Shown here in pieces: positions 59,390-59,744 of a stretch of 59,744 nt of DNA. The notes beneath the pieces are model-generated. The model saw only the letters and a program-made list of their open reading frames with translations, did no database searches and was not told where the DNA came from. Both the position numbers and the translations under genes were made by a program. This stretch comes from an uncultured Burkholderiaceae bacterium (GTDB lineage Bacteria; Pseudomonadota; Gammaproteobacteria; Burkholderiales; Burkholderiaceae): positions 1 through 59,744 of the forward strand of contig CALMPB010000249.1 of NCBI GenBank assembly GCA_937871985.1. The letters run 5' to 3'. Position 1 is the first letter of the stretch. Each line of letters opens with the position of its first letter.

Positions 59390-59440
59390 AAGGTGTGTGC
59401 TCCTGTGCGTTGTAAAGTCGTCGAAAATACGAAGAACTAA

Positions 59441-59666
59441 AAAATACCCCCACGCTGCGCCTTCGGCTTGCTGCCCCCCGAGGGGGCTTTTTTGCCTTGG
59501 GGCGGCCCGGCGGCAAAAATACCCCCACGCTGCACCTTCGGCTTGCTGCCTCCAAAGAGGGCTTTTTGCCTTGGGGCAGCCCGGCGGCAAACTACGGCCC
59601 CCACGCTGCGCCTTCGGCTTGCTGCCCCCCAAGGGGGCGTTTTTGCCTTGGGGGCGGCCCGGCGGC
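59441..59666 (+). repeat. Three tandem copies of a GC-rich dispersed repeat
   Basis: Units are 59441-59514 (74 bp), 59515-59588 (74 bp) and 59589-59666 (78 bp). Each begins with a short A/T-rich lead, then CCCCCACGCTGC, CCTTCGGCTTGCTGCC, a C/G hairpin with T run (CCCCCCGAGGGGGC in unit 1), then GCCTTGGGG and GGCCCGGCGGC. Units carry several substitutions, mostly in the hairpin. A fourth copy, on the minus strand, is inside the element after phaB (12005-12084). The array lies between phoH and the next gene and may also terminate transcription. Confidence 0.85.
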
Positions 59667-59680
59667 AAAAAACGGGCTAT

Positions 59681-59744
59681 TTATTTGCAGGTGTGCTCCT
59701 GTAGTGCTTGCAGAACTGCGTCGACATGGCCCGGCACGCGCAGC
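59681..59744 (-). CDS. C-terminal end of a probable Bcp-type peroxiredoxin
   Basis: A frame enters from the right edge and ends in TAA at 59683-59681 after LRVPGHVDAVLQALQEHTCK. The form RVPGHVDAVL near the end resembles the C-terminus of thiol peroxidases of the Bcp/PrxQ group. With only 20 residues the call rests on pattern memory, so confidence is low. Confidence 0.4.
   Translation of the reverse strand, partial: LRVPGHVDAVLQALQEHTCK

Overview
The window reads as a chromosomal segment of a GC-rich betaproteobacterium of the order Burkholderiales, most likely family Alcaligenaceae (Bordetella/Achromobacter/Pusillimonas relatives). The basis is the housekeeping gene orders (bamD<>rluD, rimP-nusA-infB-rbfA-truB-typA, xseB-ispA-dxs, rpsF-priB-rpsR-rplI-dnaB), a Bordetella-type ftrABCD iron locus, a phaC-phaB/phaR polyhydroxybutyrate locus, and strong third-position GC bias that produces long antisense shadow ORFs. 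I see no prophage, insertion sequence, CRISPR array or plasmid function. The assignment to a family is inference; no database was searched.

Layout. 0-9.4 kb: end of zapE, trpS with an extra C-terminal domain, a small unknown gene, tex, a DinG-type helicase, bamD, rluD and a PgeF/YfiH-type gene. 9.5-12.9 kb: PHB locus (phaC, phaB, then an inverted-repeat element, then phaR). 12.9-16.3 kb: ftrABCD ferrous-iron uptake behind a Fur-box-like promoter. 16.3-18.7 kb: a FemAB-like acyltransferase gene and a divergent COG0523 metallochaperone GTPase gene. 18.7-19.6 kb: the only long gene-poor stretch, with short tandem arrays, followed by an initiator tRNA gene with its own promoter and terminator. 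19.6-24.6 kb: scpB, rluB, then a divergent IclR regulator and FMN-dependent alpha-hydroxy-acid dehydrogenase pair. 24.6-32.9 kb: the translation/transcription operon rimP-nusA-infB-rbfA-truB-typA behind a structured leader with an intrinsic terminator. 33-40.6 kb: an accessory catabolic-looking block (SDR, flavin monooxygenase, AraC regulator, metal-dependent cyclase/hydrolase, phytoene-desaturase-like FAD enzyme, aldehyde dehydrogenase). 40.7-49 kb: LOG-type lysine decarboxylase-fold gene, polA, dienelactone hydrolase, htpX, a DMT exporter, a sulfurtransferase and an orphan Rieske oxygenase. 49.3-53.3 kb: xseB-ispA-dxs isoprenoid operon and folE2. 53.5-59.7 kb: rpsF-priB-rpsR-rplI, dnaB, pdxA, phoH, a three-copy GC-rich repeat array and the tail of a probable peroxiredoxin gene.

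Most of the window is conserved core genome. The points that deserve a second look are a dehydrogenase whose catalytic histidine is replaced by glutamine, a mobile-looking inverted repeat that supplies part of the phaR promoter and shares sequence with an array 47 kb away, a leader attenuator in front of rimP, a palindrome-controlled orphan Rieske oxygenase, and the uncharacterised 33-40.6 kb catabolic block. No wholly new system is evident from sequence reading alone.
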